Notes under the pieces: generated by a model
What the model was told of the DNA's origin: nothing
The model's input: only the letters and a program-made list of their open reading frames with translations
The model's database searches: none
In this document: positions 1-11,800 of the stretch, piece by piece
Layout of the letters: each line of letters begins with the position of its first letter
Position numbering within the stretch: the first letter of the stretch is position 1
Program-made: the position numbers and the translations under genes
Source: Motacilla alba alba
Lineage: Eukaryota > Chordata > Aves > Passeriformes > Motacillidae
DNA: 64,000 nt
Direction: 5' to 3'
Assembly (NCBI RefSeq): GCF_015832195.1
Contig: NC_052018.1
Span: 34,066,115-34,130,114 of the forward strand

Positions 1-2719
1 TTTGACTATATTGCAAGTGTGGAAAGCTCAATCGACTGCCAAATGCAGTCGATTAATAGCCCACTGTGAATTCACAGACTAACTCTGCAAATATAATATT
101 AGAGTAGATGAGTAACAACCATTCTACCTTACACACAAAAATACTTTGAATAACTAGCCGGGCAATCAAATAATTGATCGCTTGCCTAAAGCAGCTTGAA
201 GTTTATTCAATAAATGCTTTCTTCCAGCAGTGAGGCCTAATTTTAAAATTTCATATAGCTCCCACTGGTTCTGTGCTTGAACTCTTGAGCTACCGGTATT
301 TTCCAGATCGGCAGCCAGAGGAACGCAGCAGGAACGTGTGGAATCATGTACGGTGACCACATGAGTGTTAGATTGGATTCCATCCTCCTGAAATATACCC
401 TAGCCTTTCCACCTAAGATGGTTTGGGTAACACAGTAAGCGTAGCTCTTTCCAAAAACTGTTTAATCAGAACCTTAAGAGCTCAATATACTTTTTAGAGA
501 CATTTATTGAGGGATACTGAAAAATCAGTCTTTATTTGCTTTTTAAAAGCAAGGAAGAATTAATAGGCAGTTTGCAGTTTAAATACCACTCAATAGGTAA
601 AGAATTATCTATCAGAGACTAGATGAATAGTATGAATAAGTCAAACTATTCAGGCAGGACCTGCCTTTCTTAAACCTATGCTGGCTAGACCTGACCATCC
701 GGTTGTCCTGCACGTGCCATGTTAAGGCACTAAGGATGATCTGCCTCATGAGCCTCCCTGGAGCTGAAGTCAGGCTGACAGGCCTGTAGTTCCCCACACG
801 CGCCTTCCAATCCTTCTTTAAACGGGTGTCATATTGGCTCACCTCCAGAGACCAGGGCCCTCTCTATTTGACCAGGGCTGCTGGTAAATGATTTGAAGTG
901 GCTCAGTGGTCACCTTCACCAGCTCCCTCAGTACCCTTGGGTTGATCCCATCCAGCCCCATGGACCTGTGTGTGTCTAAGAGGTCTAGCACATCATTCCC
1001 CTTGGATTATGGGGGATTCATTCCAGCCCAGGGGGTTGGGTACCTGGAGAATGACTCATCTTACTATTAAAGACTGAGTGAAAGAAGACATCAGGTGCCT
1101 CAGGATTTCCTTCCTACTTTGTCACTGCACCTGATAAAAGGATGGAGATTCTCCTTCATCTTCATTTTATTTCAATAAACAATTTTGTCTTTATTTCTTA
1201 GAATTTTTAAATGAATTGTCTTTATGGATAGTTACAACATTAGTGGTGAGATTACAAATACTAGATAGAGTACCGCTTTTTTAATATAATAAAGAATGAC
1301 TCAGTGTTTACTGTGCTCATTAACATGTGATTCAAACATCAATTTCTCCTAGCAAATTTTAAGCCTCAGAGCTGTAACAGCCCTATGACACCTCCATTAG
1401 CTAAGGCAAATAATTAACCTGCTGCTTGACCTGCAAAATCACCTACATAAAGCAGGTAGCATGTTTTTCAAAGCATTTGAGAGGACCAGTTTTAAGGACA
1501 CAAATTCATCCACTCACTAGACTTCAGAAGATGAATCATGCAAACCTTGTTTCTCCTTTCTTTAATGTCTCCATTATCATCCAGAGATCAGGAAGAGTCT
1601 GATCCTTAAATGCAAACCAACTCATTGTATTTCCTCTTAAAAATGAAATTGTGGGCTTTGCCCAATATTATATCAGAACCAATTTAAGAGATTGGAGGAG
1701 TTAATGGGACCCTAAATTTTAGTATTAGGTGTACATGGATGAAAATCAATTGAGAAGACGGAAAACTTAAGAGTGACTGTGATGGGTATGCTGAAACCTT
1801 TGCTCCCACTGAGGTACAACCAAGTAAGCTACAGAGAGAGAAGACTGACAATTCTTCTAGGGTAACAGTACAAATGTAATCTGCAATAGAAGTCTAGACC
1901 TTCTTGAACAGGGAAAACTGGAGAAATGGCCACATTCACTTAAATGAACTTTAAATGAACATTTACTTCATGTTTAGAGCATGCAAATAGGTATTAATCC
2001 CGTGATGATCAAACCCATTATATTTACATAGTTTGAAACTTCTACATGTTTTGTTTATGCTTTTATCCAATATCAACAGTAAGAGTGAAGAACAAAGCAT
2101 GACTTGGGCTAGCACCTTATTATATTTGTTACAAACCTAATTCACTAAACAGATGATAAACTACTTTTGCATTTGATACTATGATATTAACTCAAACCCC
2201 TAAATTGTATGTGATCAGCATTCAAAGTAATTTTAAACCCCTATGTATCCTTCCCCCATAAAAACTTTTAGAAGCATCCAGTGCTCCCTCCAGCTCCGAG
2301 ACACCTAGATAACTTTGTTGACCTAATTTGGGTAAATTTTGCTCTAGTCCAAAGTCATTCCAGACCTTTCCCCAGGAAGGGCTAACATTTTCCTTTGGTT
2401 TTGACAGAGAAAAAACACCATTCATAATGCTTTTCAATAACCTCTTCCTAACTAAGTTTCAGAGCTAGTTCTCCTTCTTCTATGATTTACTTGAACACCA
2501 TCTGCAAATACAACATCGTACACAGGAAAGCACCAGATGGGATGCAGTCTTCTGACTCAGAGCAAAATTTCAAAGAACTGTTTAACTGCAACCACTGCCT
2601 TTCCCTACCCACTTTGAATTTCTAGATTACTTCCAAATGTAGATACAAATAGTTCAGTCTGTCTATTCAATATAAAAACTCTCGGAATAAAAAGAATTGA
2701 TATTTGATTTATCACATAC
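1..2719 (-). other. Part of IBTK intron 25
   Basis: I searched the minus strand for the expected next exon (beginning with GCC-type codons after the split Trp) and the conserved C-terminal segments of IBTK and found none. The stretch is AT-rich intron with one CR1 remnant at about 636-1205 and nothing else I recognise. Confidence 0.75.
636..1205 (-). mobile_element. CR1 LINE fragment (reverse transcriptase part)
   Basis: On the minus strand a broken frame reads NYRPVSLTSAPGRLMRQIIL followed by a QHRFKKGRSCLNSL-like stretch, the usual CR1 reverse transcriptase segment. Upstream of it (760-1205) the minus strand matches the ATTKSMGPDGINPRVL-type part of the same ORF. Frame is interrupted by stops and small indels. 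It has lost both ends. It lies in sense orientation to IBTK in intron 25. Confidence 0.85.
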
Positions 2720-2875
2720 CACACATTCCCTAGTTTTGCAACTTTTGTGGGTGGAGGTGGTGCAGTTACTGGAGTGGTAGGCTCTGGGCTGCTAGCTGAT
2801 CCATTATCTTTTGCTGCCAGGGCAATCATTTTTCTTTGCTTCTGAGAAAGCTTGATTCCATGAGACACCATTCTG
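2720..2875 (-). CDS. IBTK: IBTK exon 25, last coding exon in the window
   Basis: 156 nt, residues 1143-1195: RMVSHGIKLSQKQRKMIALA, then a Pro/Thr/Ala-rich tail and KVAKLGNVW. The SHGxKLSQKQRKMIAL motif is an IBTK hallmark. Acceptor CATTCACAG, overlapping a second AG three bases on (NAGNAG). Donor GTGTG followed by GTATGT, leaving a split Trp codon as in the human NAW junction. Remaining exons are left of the window. Confidence 0.93.
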
Positions 2876-5800
2876 CTGTGAATGGACATTGCAAAGAAAG
2901 AAGTTTTAAGATCCATGTCCTTTGAGATGACTCGCCTTTAATCCTGTCAATTAAACTGAGAAATAACTTCTTTTCTAAACAAAAATACTTTGCTTAGAGT
3001 GCCAAAAGGCAAGGGGGGAACAAGGGCTCAGATGGCTGGGAAGCAAAAAAAAAGGATCAATTAATATCAAGAGTAACAGAAAGAAAACATCATAGAAATA
3101 TTCTTCACACAGATGTCCATAAATAAAAACATGCAGAGTAGGAATCAAGTCACCAAAAGAGGACTACCACCAGATGAAGACTATTTTCTAATCTTGCGAT
3201 TTTTTTTAGAGATTGTCAAGCGTTGCTCCCCTTAAACCAAAAATATTTATATATTCAATGAATATTGTATATTTGTAAACAACAGCATAGAGCCATTTCT
3301 TCTATCTGTAATAATTTTCTTTTCTAAGCTATTTTGATTCTTCAGTCTTGGCTGTTTTGTTTGCAGTTTCTTAATCTATCTGTCAAGCAAGCCTTTACCA
3401 GGTCCCATGAGTACTGTCCTAACTCTCCTTTATAAGAAAGCCACACCTTAAAGGTCATGAGAGTCACCTCCTCTTCTCTTCCATGTTGCCACTTTAACAA
3501 CACTAGCTTTAACACACTGCCTTGTAGAAAAGCACATTTATCTCCCTGTGTCTTTTGGGATGCTTCTACAAGAAGGAACTACACTTGTTTCTGTCTGAAG
3601 AATTGTAAACATCGAGACATGGTTTCTGAGAAAGGTCGGAGAATGCAAGACAAGAAATGAACTTCTCAAATCCAGTACTCATGCACAAGTAATTTCTAAA
3701 GTCCTAGGGACAAGAATTAATTTTTTTGGTCAGAAACAGAAAGGCTCAGCAGGACAGGCCACTTATTTAAGATACTAGCTCACTTGCTCTTTTGCAGTAG
3801 TTGACAAAACAAGACTAGAATAAAATAAAGGGATATATTTTGTATGTTCAAAAGAAAAACAACATAATGAAGTAAACAAAGCTGTTCAAAACCAAATAGG
3901 ACAACTTTTCTCCTGCTTTTTTTAAACTGAATGGCCTAAACCACTAAGTAAATTCATAACAACTTAGGCCCATGACACTTTTTTTATAGATTTTGGTTTT
4001 TTACCAACCTTGAATTTGCCTTTGGCATGGTTCCACATTTCTGCATATTTTCTTCAATTTCCATGATGGTTCTCAGATCCATAGCAGGAGGGCTGGCAGG
4101 GCTAAATGAAAAATAAAAAGTTACCTTACAAGGCACTGATTTTTACTTACATTCCACAGTAGTTCCAGCCTTCACTGAAATCCTCTAAATCATACATAGG
4201 ACTGGTAACTGATTGTATAATTTATGTCTGTTTCCTCAATTATGGCAAACCTCAAATAAAATGTTTCTGACAAAACTGTTATAAATATATACATATTTAA
4301 GAGCACACTATAAAAATACTTTCAAGACTCATTATAGTACGAAACAAAAAGATATGAACTATGATTACTTTAAAAAAATTAGAACCCTAAAAATTAGATA
4401 CCTAACACTATGATTACTTCAAAAAAATTAGACAGCTAAATAAGGATACTTATTTAGTACTCAAATGCTTTTGCTAAGTTATAGAGAGGCATTGCTTGCA
4501 GCTCTGAATGTTGGATTAGAGCTCTCCTTTAAGTGCAGGATTAAAATTATTTCACATGATAAACAAAACACTTTTTGCAGTCAGAGTGCTACACAAACAT
4601 CAGTAACATTCTCAAACTTCAGGTATCAGTCTCTTTTTCATACATGACCTAATTTTAAACTTACACAGAAATAAGCATGAATTAGATCTACACATTCCCA
4701 AGCTCTACAAAAAAACTATAAATTAAAATGTGTGTACTTAAAAGCATCTGTAAAGTAAGCTGCATTACAACTCGATTCAGGGACAGGTTTTGAAATAAAA
4801 CATAAGTGGCACTTCCTCCATCTCTCCTTACAGATAAAAAGCAATACTCAATTTTTTATTATTGTACCAGTTAAACCTGTGGTGTTGATTTTTACAGTCC
4901 GTTTAAGTCTAAAGTCCTAAAAAATCTCAAAGTATAGTGGAGCTTCTAAAGGCTTCAGGCACGACATGATTCCACAAAAAACTCTCCAGTATTTTACACA
5001 GTATTAACCAAGAAGGTGTTATAAAAACAGATATTAGAAGTACAGAGTGGAAGCAATTTAAAAAAAATTACGTATCTAGCATTGCTTTTCTTAATGAATA
5101 ATTACAAAATATTCTCCTTTTATTAAATGACCAAGATCTTGAGTTCACGTGTCAAGTAATGTATAATCATTTTGAAGAGCAGATAGCTTTTTAGTCTGAA
5201 TAGAACATTGTTAGCTTTCATTACCAAGTGTAAACCAGTGACTGTAAGTATTACTGCACCTGAAACTGGTTGCTAACCAATTGGGAGAGCTTGCAGAGTT
5301 GTGTCTGGCACTGGGAATGGACTGTGGAACAGACTGTGTCAATGCTGATGCTCCCTTGTATGACTTCATCTCCTTGTTAGGGTGAGCGGGTTTCATACCC
5401 AGACTGCATACTTTGTCCTTCATCTAAAGATCAGGAAGAAAATTGTTGAATATACACTTCAAACACTATATTTTATATTCTTAATCAAATAAACAACAAC
5501 TCTTCAAAGTTGTCTACTCCATTTTAAGTACAACAGGTTCACAGAAAGACTCTAAAATACAAACTCTGCTTTTGATGGAATAGATAAACACAAACAAAAA
5601 AATTGCTAAGAGGAAATCCAACCTCAGTCTTCTCTGGATGAATCCCTTTAGTGAAGTCAGGGGACTGCAAATCTCTGGGACTACCCACTCCTGCATAACT
5701 ACCTTCAGAGTCAGATGTTAAGAGTTCTGGAAGTGAGTCCATTGAGTTAGCTTTATCCAGTTTTACTGAGCCTAGAAATATAAAAAGAGAAGAACTATTA

Positions 5801-8800
5801 AATCATGAGAGCCAGACTAAACAATGCTTAACAAACACAAAAATTCTTCACACCATATGATGACTATAAAACAATCAGAAGTTTACCTAGTCCAGAATAC
5901 TTGACAGTGGTAAGTATAAGCAAATTTTTTACTATCCTAAATATTTTTTCAGAATAACATTACTCCCAGTTTTCTTCCTCTGTCTCACAATATACAAATA
6001 ACATTTTTCCTTTAAATTCTTCCATCTTCTCAATAAAAAGTGGATAATTTATGTTTCAGAAAAAAAATCCACAACGCATTAACAGAAATGTTTCACTTAT
6101 TAAAACCACAAAAGAAAATGTGCATTATCTTCATTTGATAAAAAACATGCTTTTTTCTGAACTTTGGGTACAGTGACAAACATCCTTTCAAAAAAAACCC
6201 TTCATCTTAAGAATTCACTATTTAAATTCAACTATATTGTTCACTAGAAAAGAAATAATCTTTCTAAGATTTCCTTCTTGAAATACAGAAATTGCATTGC
6301 ATATTACACTTTATGTTCTGTTTTTACACCTGAAAGGAATCTCTTTCCCACTGACCTGTAGAGGCCGGACTCTGAATAATATCTGACAGATTATATCCTC
6401 CAGAGCTGTCAGATCGTTTTCTTGGCTTCTTTTTTGCCTTAGTTTTTGCTTTTTTGAAAAGGGCTTCCCTGATAGGAAGAAAAAAAAACCCCACAGAATG
6501 CATTAAAGCCAAAGCTTCAGAACTACCCATGCCAATGTCACCTTTCTCAGTCAGCAGCAGCAGTTATACTTCAAGCAGTAATACCTCACAGCTGGCATTA
6601 GCTGCCTGATCCTGCTCTGCTTATGCAGTGGCACAACCATTTCATAAATGATTTTGGGGGAAAAGAAGAATCCAGGAGGAAAAGAAAAAAACTCTTTCCA
6701 ATCTAGATCTAGCCTCTGGACTATTATACTGCACACAGATTTCTGCTGAGACAGTGAAAGATACAGCTGCTGCACGGGCTGGCACTGCCACCTAGGTCAG
6801 ATTAAACCTGCTACATATCACAGCAACTGACATATAGCAAATTGAAGACAATTCTCCACTTTTTTCTCTCTTGCTTTCTCCTAAATTATTGAAGCTCAAT
6901 AAATGTCACAATTGGTCTCCTTTTTCCCCAACATAACTGTGATTGTGAGAATATTAATAATAATCTGCCACTGTGATAATACTAATTTTATAATAAAGCA
7001 GGTACAGGGTGATATTACCTAAATGTTATGCGTTCCTGTATATGCTATTAGGAAGAGTGAAATCAAATAAAAGGCATCTTTCATTTTAACAAAACTACTA
7101 CAGATTCAGAATTACATGAAATGCAGCTACTGTGCACTATTTCAAAGTTTCTTTAAGCAGCTTTTTGTTAAGTAATTATATAACTACTTAATCACTCCTG
7201 CAGCACTACCTTACAGTACTTGTGGTGTCTATTTTTTAATCCATGGACTATCCAACTCCCTAGAAGCTACCACGCAGCCTTGAAAAACACTGAAAGGCTT
7301 GAAGTCAAATACAAAATAGCCTCTCAGTTTCCTTGATCTAGTTCTTACCTACACTAGTTTATTTAGTGCAACTTTTCCTGACACAAGCGCTCAGAACAGT
7401 ACACAATACTGCAGGTGAGGTTTTTTCTGCAGGCAGACATTTTATCCCACTATTTGGAAGCCTGTTACCAAGCCATCCTATCATACTACAAAGCTCTGTA
7501 TTTCACTTGACAAGTCCGTTAATATCGAGAGATTTACACTATCACAATTTTTCAAACAGATCTATACTACATACAAGTCTGTTTTTTCTCTCTTGATCTC
7601 TCCTAATTCAGTAAAGTACAATGAACTGTGAATGGTCTCACACATATACAGATACTCTCACCACAATGCACAACCCCCACATATCGCTGTGAATGCTCAT
7701 TTTGCAACCTTTACTCACACACCACTTATAAACTGAAAGTGCTCTGCTGCAGTCTTGCAGCATTTCCAGAGACTTAAGGAAACTGAGAATGGTCTTTGAA
7801 ATCTCATTTCTTAATCTTTCAATTCTGAACTTGTCAGGCACCAATGCAAATGGGGATTAATACCACACACAGTTCATCTAGTTAAAAATATTGATGAAAA
7901 ACAGATACTTACTGAGAATTTTGTTCTGTATTCATTTCTTCCCTTAAAAAGACGAAATTCTCTCCATCTTCAGGCTCAAAAGAACTTATGTCAGGTCCAT
8001 CTGGATACGGTGTAATTACTCTCCTGACCATAGCTGGAATCTGTAGTTGTAAAAGTTGTTACATTAAGTTTCACTGAAGTTGTATGCTAGCAAATGTATG
8101 TAAGAGGGCCAAAACCGTTGATAATTTAAAACACTTTAATAACTTTAATAACTACTTAATTTAAAAGACACAACACTGTTGCAGCAGTAGCTAATGAATA
8201 ATGAAATATGAACTCCTTGAGAGTGACAACTTTATCTTTTGAGCCAGATGTCCCACTTCAGCCTGTCACCTACAGACTTCTGCAGGTACATATTTATCAC
8301 ATCTATTCTCATTTTACACCTAATCAGCTTACACTCAAGTTGTACAACTTACCATTTTCCTGTAATAAACAGAAAGATCCTTCACAACTTCATCACTTAA
8401 GACATCCAGAGTCCTAAAAAAAAATTATCTTTAAATACCACATTAATCTTAGCAGCTTATAAAAAAATCACATTAATGAAAAAATTCAGATTAACATTTT
8501 GGATGAATTTCTCCTACAGGTATTATCACCTATTCATAATGGTCAGAGTCTAAAGGAAGACACTGAACACAAAATAAAAACTCATCAATGCCTTTGTTGT
8601 AGGGCAGGATTAAACACTTAACCTTCCCACCTACCTTTACCTAAGGTCACAGCCAAAACAGACCTATATTGTTGAGCTAACAAGAACTGGTTGTTGCTTT
8701 ACCTATTTCTGCATACTGTCCTCCTGACATGTATCTAAATACTCCACATCTGTGTAAATGCTCCATAACTCAAACACAACACACAACATAGACATTTATG

Positions 8801-11800
8801 CCAATAAACAATAATACAGCAACAAACTTGACTCAACAGAACTGTCTTGTCCATGTGAACAGTTCTCCTTGCAGAAAGCTGTCAGAACTTAGTTCTGTCT
8901 CAGGTTTCTCAAATTAAAAGTCTTTCTATCCAATACTAACATTTTCAGATTTTCATCCAAATGTAGATACTCTTAGTCGTAGTAAGAATATTACATGTAG
9001 GCTTAAGAGGAAACAAGTCTGAATTCCAAGCAATATTTAAGGCAACAATACTAGATTTTTACTCTTCTCTCCAAAATCAAAGGTTAGAATGTTTATATTT
9101 TATAGAGAGGTGAAGAGGGAAATTGCTAATATGAATTAGCATATTAATAATATTAATTAATATGAACTCCTGTGTCTGAGATGCAAGTGAAGCCGCTGTG
9201 TGACGTGGCAACGAAATGTTGCCATTCTGAACTGTTTCAGATCTCTAAGAACTTCTGTAAGTGAAAAGAAATCTGACAAAAAGGACAGAGAGAACTCACA
9301 ATCAAGATTTTTTTTGGCTGGGTTTTTTGGTGTTTTTCTTAAGGTTTTGCTAGAAAAGAACTTCAATCAGTGCTGATAAGGTTTGCTCTGAGAAGATGAT
9401 ATGTACTTAGGAAACAACTTGACAGCCTATCCAAAAGCATCAAGAGAAGGAAGGCCAGAGCACACCTTCAGCTTCTCAGAACTTTAGAACCACTGTGGAA
9501 AGCAAGGATAATAAACTTATTAGTTCAGCTCTCACTGAAGACATTAAAGCAAAAAGACTACCAGAGGGCAGGCCCATCCTTTGGAAAATGAAGAAGCTAC
9601 TTAATACACCTACTTAAATCAAATATGTATTGTTAACACCCATGTTTAAAAAAAACCCCACACAAACAAACAATCCTAAAACAAACAAAAAATCCTCACA
9701 AGAATCCCCATCCCCCCACAAAAGAACCTCCAGATGAAGGGAAAAGAAAAGCCTGACAGTAGTTTTATGCACCTTCAAAAACATTTTTAAAACGCTGAAA
9801 AAGACTAGACCTAATGTTAAAGCCCACTGAATTCCAGAGAGGCTCTTCATGCCAGACTCTAACATACGATTTTGTACTACAGAACTGGTACAGTATGTAC
9901 AGAGAGTTATCTAGCTTCTCTCTCCCTAACTGACAAAAATGATCCTACCTTTAAACTAGAAGCGTTCAGCTGCATTTTAACATTAAACTGTCCATATTAG
10001 TTATTCCAATCCTTTTACATTTTTGGGATATTTAAATTTTACAAGTAATACATGAACACATTTGCATTCCTGCTTACCTTGCTTCAAGCAAAGCTGCCAT
10101 ATTGAGTCCTATGAACTGCAAGCAGGACAATTTGAGCTGTTCAGCATTATACATTGCTGAGAACTCCAACAGCTCAGCAGCATTCTTTAAGGTCACTGCA
10201 GAAACAAAACACAACAAACTAAATTAGACAATTTGCTCTAGTATCAAACAGCTGTTTTAAGACTTACTGTGCAGTATGAACTAGTTATTGAAACGGATCT
10301 TATACTACCCCATTCCTAGAAAAAATGCTAATACTCCAATGGCCATAAACTAAAGAAGCTCCATGTAACTTTGTAGCAGCTTGTATGCAATGGCTACTTC
10401 ACAGAACTAAAAAGCCCGGCCTACAAACAGATCAGTTTCAAAATATTAAAACCCAGCAGTCCAAAACAAAAAGGAAAAAGTAAGGTAAAAATAGCAAGTT
10501 TCAAAAATAGCATAAACAGATGTTAAACTTCCAAATGTTCCAATTTAGTACAGAGAAAGAAAAAATAAGGAGAGTGAAAGAAGAGAGAGGGAACACTAAA
10601 TACAAGGACAGAAATAGAAACAGAATTCCTTTTATCATATTTTAAAGAAAAGAAATTTCAATTCAATGAAATGAAGATTTCATTTGGATTAGGTTTTTTT
10701 TTGGTTTTTGGTTTTTTACTTTTTTAATTAAAGAGCATGAGATGAAGATGATGCATAAGGAATGGAAGATCCTGCTAGAATATTGCTCGGACTAAAGCAG
10801 CAATTATTAGCAGACATGCAATGAACATCAAAATGTAATTACCTGAAAGGAAGATACACAAATTCTTTGCTGCAAAAGGCAAGAAAATCTAAATATACCA
10901 TTTTTTGTTCTCTAACCCTTTACAGTACAATGTGGAAGGACTCACATTTTTCTGCAATGGCTACTTCACAGATTTCTTTGAGTCTGGATATAAGAAGCTG
11001 GTCTGCTACCACAAGAACATTACATATGAATTCCACATTTTGGGAATCTGGAAAACAAAGCATCATATAAACACTGGGGGCAAAGCAAAAGCAACTATAA
11101 AACAGACAGCTTCAATGAGATTTTACCAAAGCACAAACATAATGGCTTCACAAATTTTGATGGGATTTTCACAGCACAAGAAATATCTTAGCAGAGCACC
11201 ACCAGTCTACTTTTTGAAGCAAGAGAAGGAGGGAAAAGGAAAACTGCAGTTTGACAAACAAAAGAAAAGGTAAAACAAGGCCTGGGGTACTGATATCCCC
11301 TCAAACTCCAAAGAAAGAGTCAAGAATTTTGATTTTTTTAAATGTAACTCCAACACAAGCATATTAAGTTTTGAATTTCTATTTTAAAAATACAAAAATT
11401 GCAAGAGCTACAGTTGAAAATATAGTAATGGCACCTTTTATGGCAAGAGCTTCATCTGTATACAAGTAATCCACAATTATCTGTAGTATGTCAGAATGGA
11501 TGGGCATTTCCAGAGCTGAACAGTTAGCCTAAAAGGCAGAAGTATTTAAAGAAAAAAAAAAAAAGAAGAAATAGAAAGAGTAAGAGACTGACTACTTTGA
11601 ATAGAACACAAAATTAAGACAGTACCTATATTAAGAAAATAACTCAGATTAAAGGTCCCATTTTCAAAGTTAATTACTTAAGCATTTATACAAAATCTGT
11701 CCAAGTTTCTCAATCAAGAATTGATTGTAGCAAAGCAATTAAAATCTGTTCAAACTTCTGAGTAAATACCCATGAAACAGTTTCATGTTTGATCACTTTG

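Noticed and set aside
2222..2437. 71-codon minus-strand frame just downstream of exon 25 as a candidate next IBTK exon
   Set aside because: No resemblance to the IBTK C-terminus beyond a chance SKSF, and the frame does not begin at an acceptor that fits the split Trp codon.
10905..11273. 122-codon plus-strand frame
   Set aside because: It covers IBTK exon 17 on the other strand and is a shadow of it.
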